64,000 nucleotides of DNA from Akebia trifoliata (Eukaryota > Streptophyta > Magnoliopsida > Ranunculales > Lardizabalaceae). This document shows, piece after piece, positions 61,069 through 64,000 of the stretch. The notes under the pieces were generated by a model that saw nothing but the letters and a program-made list of their open reading frames with translations, made no database searches and was not told the origin of the DNA. Position 1 is the stretch's first letter. Every line of letters begins with the position of its first letter. The stretch lies in the NCBI GenBank assembly GCA_017979445.1, contig CM030705.1, positions 17,253,040 to 17,317,039 of the forward strand. The letters run 5' to 3'. Both the position numbers and the translations under genes were made by a program.

Positions 61069-61347
61069 TCACATTACAAAAAAACCTAACAACATAACTG
61101 CTAGTAAAACCATACTAATACCAACCAAAACACAAGACATCCCACAAGCCTCCAACTTCTCATTTTTCTTTTGATTCAGACAAGCACCACGAACTTGATC
61201 ATTAAGAAAGTGTTTCTCAGCATCTTCTAAGGTCTTAAATGACTTATAACATGCTCCGGGATAACGATCGACATACCTATGACACTCTTCCCAAGTAGAG
61301 TATATTCCAGGCTTACGTCCAATAAACACGACATAGTATTTAGCCAT
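61069..61347 (-). CDS. Small protein: RNase H1-type hybrid-binding domain plus membrane anchor
   Basis: This frame encodes 92 residues. The start was set at the ATG of MAKYYVVFIGRKPGIYSTW because a GTGCAG acceptor lies about 10 bp upstream, so the six extra upstream codons probably belong to an intron and UTR. Residues 1-47 fit the RNase H1 N-terminal / Cauli_VI fold (PF01693): YYVVFIGRKPGIY, W and C in TWEECHRYV, and the YKSFKTLEDAEKHF ending. In RNase H1 this fold binds RNA/DNA hybrids or dsRNA. There is no RNase H catalytic domain. A Lys/Asn-rich linker leads to a hydrophobic segment (about 70-92, CVLVGISMVLLAVMLLGFF), suggesting a tail anchor. It lies 0.7 kb downstream of the MULE transposase on the same strand. 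Its role is unknown; an origin as an element accessory gene is inferred. Confidence 0.75.
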   Translation of the reverse strand: MAKYYVVFIGRKPGIYSTWEECHRYVDRYPGACYKSFKTLEDAEKHFLNDQVRGACLNQKKNEKLEACGMSCVLVGISMVLLAVMLLGFFVM

Positions 61348-61365
61348 CCAAATATACCTGCACAA

Positions 61366-61835
61366 TAATGTTCAAAATTTAAGTCATCAAAATATACGTA
61401 AACATAGTAATAAGCTCATGTTTGCAAAACGCGTGCAAGTGATTCTTCATACTATAACACAATGATGGACCATCATAATCCAATTGATTGTTTAAACATA
61501 TTTATAATTTTATAAAATAAATCAAAATCATATGCCTAAGTGATTATTTAGACATGTTCATTGACCAAAAAACATATAAATTTGTTTAAACATGTTCATT
61601 GACCGAAAACAAATAGATGTTCAGCCATTTATAAATTCTTAAATATTTGATCCTATGGACAATTGAATACAATGAATAAATAAAATGTTAGAAAGATCTT
61701 GTTGAGATTGAATTCATAAAAAACAACTAATTTTATCATAATGATTCATATAGACACCTCAAGTAAAATAAAAAGATCATTATTTCTCAAAAATATCTCT
61801 TTCTACATTTCATCCTATGGACACTTGAATATAAT
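61366..61835. other. Noncoding; possible 5' intron/UTR of the hybrid-binding gene
   Basis: AT-rich, with no ORF. A short direct repeat (ACATGTTCATTGACC at about 61553 and 61589). Confidence 0.4.
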
Positions 61836-61837
61836 TA

Positions 61838-61975
61838 TTCTGATATAATGTCAAAAGGATCTTTTTAACATTATATCAGAATGTCTTCTATACAATGTTA
61901 GAAGGATCCTTTTGACATTATATTAGAATGTCTTTTATACAATGTCAGAAGGATCCTCTTTACACTATATCATAA
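61838..61975. repeat. Palindromic repeat, three degenerate units 3' of the transposase
   Basis: Units of ACAATGTTAGAAGGATCCTT then TTGACATTATATCAGAATG, the same family as 55780-56705, end about 60 bp before the transposase stop codon on the minus strand. They may fold in the transposase 3' UTR. Confidence 0.8.
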
Positions 61976-62033
61976 TGTAATATGATTGTACAAAAATATT
62001 CATAACTATTTTTCGAGTAGAAGCCAACCTCAA

Positions 62034-63872
62034 TTATGAAGTAGGAGGGTACACACATCTCCTACGATTGTGGCCACGACGTCCACAATTTCCACATCGA
62101 TAATATAAATGTTTCTCGGACTGACTTTTGAATCTATTTTTCTTTGGCCTACCGGGCTGCATTACAACATCTGGAGGGGATACGATCACATCATCACATC
62201 TAACAATCCATTGACTTTCATCAACTGTGGGATTGATGGAATCCTTGTATGTTTCTCGGTATCGATCAACTGTGAACCAATCCTCTGAGAAATCATACGG
62301 TGACATTTTACTATGCTTGATGGCAGAAATGGCATGAAGGCATGGGAGACCAAGCTGGTCATAACGACGACATGTGCAACTCAGCTTTCCAAGATCGACA
62401 ACATGTCTATTTTTAAGTACACCAACCTCGTAAATATGCGTTCCAGTTTGACGAACATCCACATAATTTGATGGAATATCAAATCTCTTAATTTCACGCA
62501 GAGCAAAAGGAGTCAACTGATCTTTGAATAGTTTGCATTCTTCAGACCGCTCAAAGAAATAATTAGACAACTTAGTATGTGTTGCATGAACAAGAGCTGT
62601 AATCGGAAGTTCCCTTTCTAACTTTAGAACCTTGTTCATACATTCAGATATGTTCGTCGTCATCATGCGATATCGTTTGGCAGGAAAGTAAGCTCTAGTC
62701 CATTTTTTCTGATCGATGGCACTTAACCATTTGTAATATTTGGGTTGAGTGTCGCGCAACTCAAGCATCTCACGTTCAAATGCTGGAATGCTATATATCT
62801 TTCCCATCATCCAGATCTTCTGTTTGGCAACGTTGTCCTTGAACTCACGTACAAAGTTATCACATAGGTGTCTTAAACAAAACCCATGGATGACGTTGGG
62901 AAATACAAGAGGGACACTCTCTAGAATGCCTGGGTGACGATCAGATATCAATACGAATCGACTTTCAATTCCAATAACTTTATCTCCGAGGATTCGAAAA
63001 AACCATGACCAAGAATCGGTATTTTCACTCTCGACGACCGCAAAGGCTATTGGGAAGACCTTGTTATTACCATCTAAGCCAGTTGCAATTAAGAGTTGGC
63101 CACGGTATTTACCTTTTAGGTGGGCTGCATCAACTGATATAATACCTCTTATGTTATTTCTGTAACTCTTAATACAAGCACCAAAACTCCAAAAAAATCT
63201 CGCAAACCTATCTTCCTCTCTACATACAAGTACAGTGACAGCATCAGGATCAACACGCATTAACTCTGCACAATATGATGGTAATATACGATATGACTCG
63301 TCCCATGAACCAACCAATTCCGATATAGCAAACTCTTTTGCCCTCCACGCCTTACGATACGAAATTGTAGCACCAAAGTGTTTTTGAATATACGTGATAA
63401 TTTGGCCAGGTGTCATATTAGGATGTTCCTTCAAAGTCGCCTTCACTCGAACTGCAATCCAACGACTACTGGCTTGCCTATGGTCACGACCACGTGTTGG
63501 TAATGCACACGTATGATTGGAGATTAACTTCTTTATTTCAAAAGTTGGAACCCCGCGGAGTTTAGTAGCATGAATGCGCCAAGGACAACTTTGGCTAGCA
63601 CACTTGGCTGAGATTGCTGTGTGACAAGTCCTTATGGGTTCAATTTGGAAGTTTGACAACATGGCACATTCTTTCAAAGCTACTTGAAATAAATTTTTTG
63701 AACCATACGTATTTCCAATTTTTAATTCCATCCTTCCTCTAGAACGATTTTCAAGAGAAAACTCAATAAATTCCTCCTCAAAATATGGGCTATCGTATCC
63801 TTCATCATAAGCTTTTTCCCACATATTATCAGATTCAACACCATCAGATCCTTTATCAGAATCTAATCCCAT
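62034..63872 (-). CDS. Mutator-like (MULE) transposase
   Basis: A single uninterrupted frame of 612 residues from this Met. Order of domains: MuDR zinc-finger DNA-binding domain (about 50-122; Cys91, Cys96, His120, Cys122); MULE catalytic domain (PF10551) with Asp248 (IISVDAAHLKGKYRGQLL), Asp311 (LISDRHPGI), the C2H motif Cys332/His335 (GFCLRHLCDNF) and the TTNISE motif with Glu410, the likely third acidic residue; SWIM zinc finger with Cys499, Cys501, Cys511, His513; an AT-hook-like PGRPKKNR (573-580); and a CCHC knuckle (CGNCGRRGHNRRRC, 593-606). It should bind element ends and cut and paste DNA in the nucleus. All catalytic and zinc residues are present. Upstream of this Met the frame stays open for 42 codons to the window edge, so the protein may start outside. 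It is the only candidate here for mobilising the neighbouring modules. Confidence 0.92.
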   Translation of the reverse strand: MGLDSDKGSDGVESDNMWEKAYDEGYDSPYFEEEFIEFSLENRSRGRMELKIGNTYGSKNLFQVALKECAMLSNFQIEPIRTCHTAISAKCASQSCPWRIHATKLRGVPTFEIKKLISNHTCALPTRGRDHRQASSRWIAVRVKATLKEHPNMTPGQIITYIQKHFGATISYRKAWRAKEFAISELVGSWDESYRILPSYCAELMRVDPDAVTVLVCREEDRFARFFWSFGACIKSYRNNIRGIISVDAAHLKGKYRGQLLIATGLDGNNKVFPIAFAVVESENTDSWSWFFRILGDKVIGIESRFVLISDRHPGILESVPLVFPNVIHGFCLRHLCDNFVREFKDNVAKQKIWMMGKIYSIPAFEREMLELRDTQPKYYKWLSAIDQKKWTRAYFPAKRYRMMTTNISECMNKVLKLERELPITALVHATHTKLSNYFFERSEECKLFKDQLTPFALREIKRFDIPSNYVDVRQTGTHIYEVGVLKNRHVVDLGKLSCTCRRYDQLGLPCLHAISAIKHSKMSPYDFSEDWFTVDRYRETYKDSINPTVDESQWIVRCDDVIVSPPDVVMQPGRPKKNRFKSQSEKHLYYRCGNCGRRGHNRRRCVYPPTS

Positions 63873-64000
63873 GTCTACGTTGCAACAAAACGCCTCTCTT
63901 GCGTCGGAACTACTGCATGAACTATTTTCTGAGACTTTCTTTTCGGATGAATTACGCGACTCAAAGAATTTACTTTTTTCTCTACGAGAGCAAACACCCT

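Noticed and set aside
61069..61347. Integrated plant-virus (caulimovirus) gene, because the domain family is named after viroplasmin
   Set aside because: The fold is shared with eukaryotic RNase H1, the protein is short with a membrane tail, and no other virus-like gene is near.

Overview
The window looks like nuclear DNA of a flowering plant, probably a eudicot. It is very AT-rich, coding segments are split by short introns with GT...AG borders, and most of it consists of transposable-element sequence of plant families: Tat/Ogre-like LTRs, CACTA, hAT, MITE-like elements, MULE transposase, MULE-associated Ulp1 protease, plant mobile domain (PMD) and FAR1. I see no ordinary single-copy housekeeping gene and no rRNA, tRNA gene or CRISPR array. 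One 100-N gap (43534-43633) marks a scaffold join.

Layout, left half (1-33 kb). Parts of one segment recur four times (about 1-3.8, 10.4-14.2, 20.5-24.0 and 29.3-30.9 kb). The copies carry short exon-like pieces of a gene I could not identify, and some were later split by a truncated LTR (459-1620) or by a hAT-like element with an 8-bp target duplication (20979-23216). Between them lie an LTR with tandem repeats on its 5' side (4560-6770), a 373-bp inverted-repeat element (7797-8169), a nested cluster of hairpin-forming MITEs (16.8-18.3 kb), a broken FAR1-type gene (19021-19601), and a CACTA-like element (24207-29133) carrying exons of an LRR-VIII receptor-like kinase ectodomain.

Right half (33-64 kb). 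This part is organised around mobile-element genes. (i) An intact-looking 14-exon Ulp1-type cysteine protease gene (34770-38696, +) is followed by a small frameshifted ORF. (ii) Two PMD genes lie head to head: a pseudogene on the minus strand (43888-45887) and an intact 5-exon gene on the plus strand (52367-54384). They sit in a large imperfect inverted duplication whose outer edges carry matching 88-90 bp tandem repeats. (iii) At the right end are a small ORF with an in-frame stop (60034-60474), a 92-residue protein with an RNase-H1-type hybrid-binding domain and a C-terminal membrane segment (61069-61347, -), and a full set of Mutator-like (MULE) transposase domains (62034-63872, -; frame open to the window edge).

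The Ulp1, PMD and MULE modules each lie next to the same palindromic repeat (half-site AATGTCAGAAGG), from a single unit up to a tract of about 20 tandem units. The 373-bp mini-element at 7.8 kb combines this repeat with terminal TTTACCAAAAC motifs that also occur at 33.1 kb upstream of the protease. My main inference is that the modules belong to one family of large Mutator-like elements carrying accessory Ulp1, PMD and hybrid-binding genes. Complete element ends and target duplications could not be shown here.
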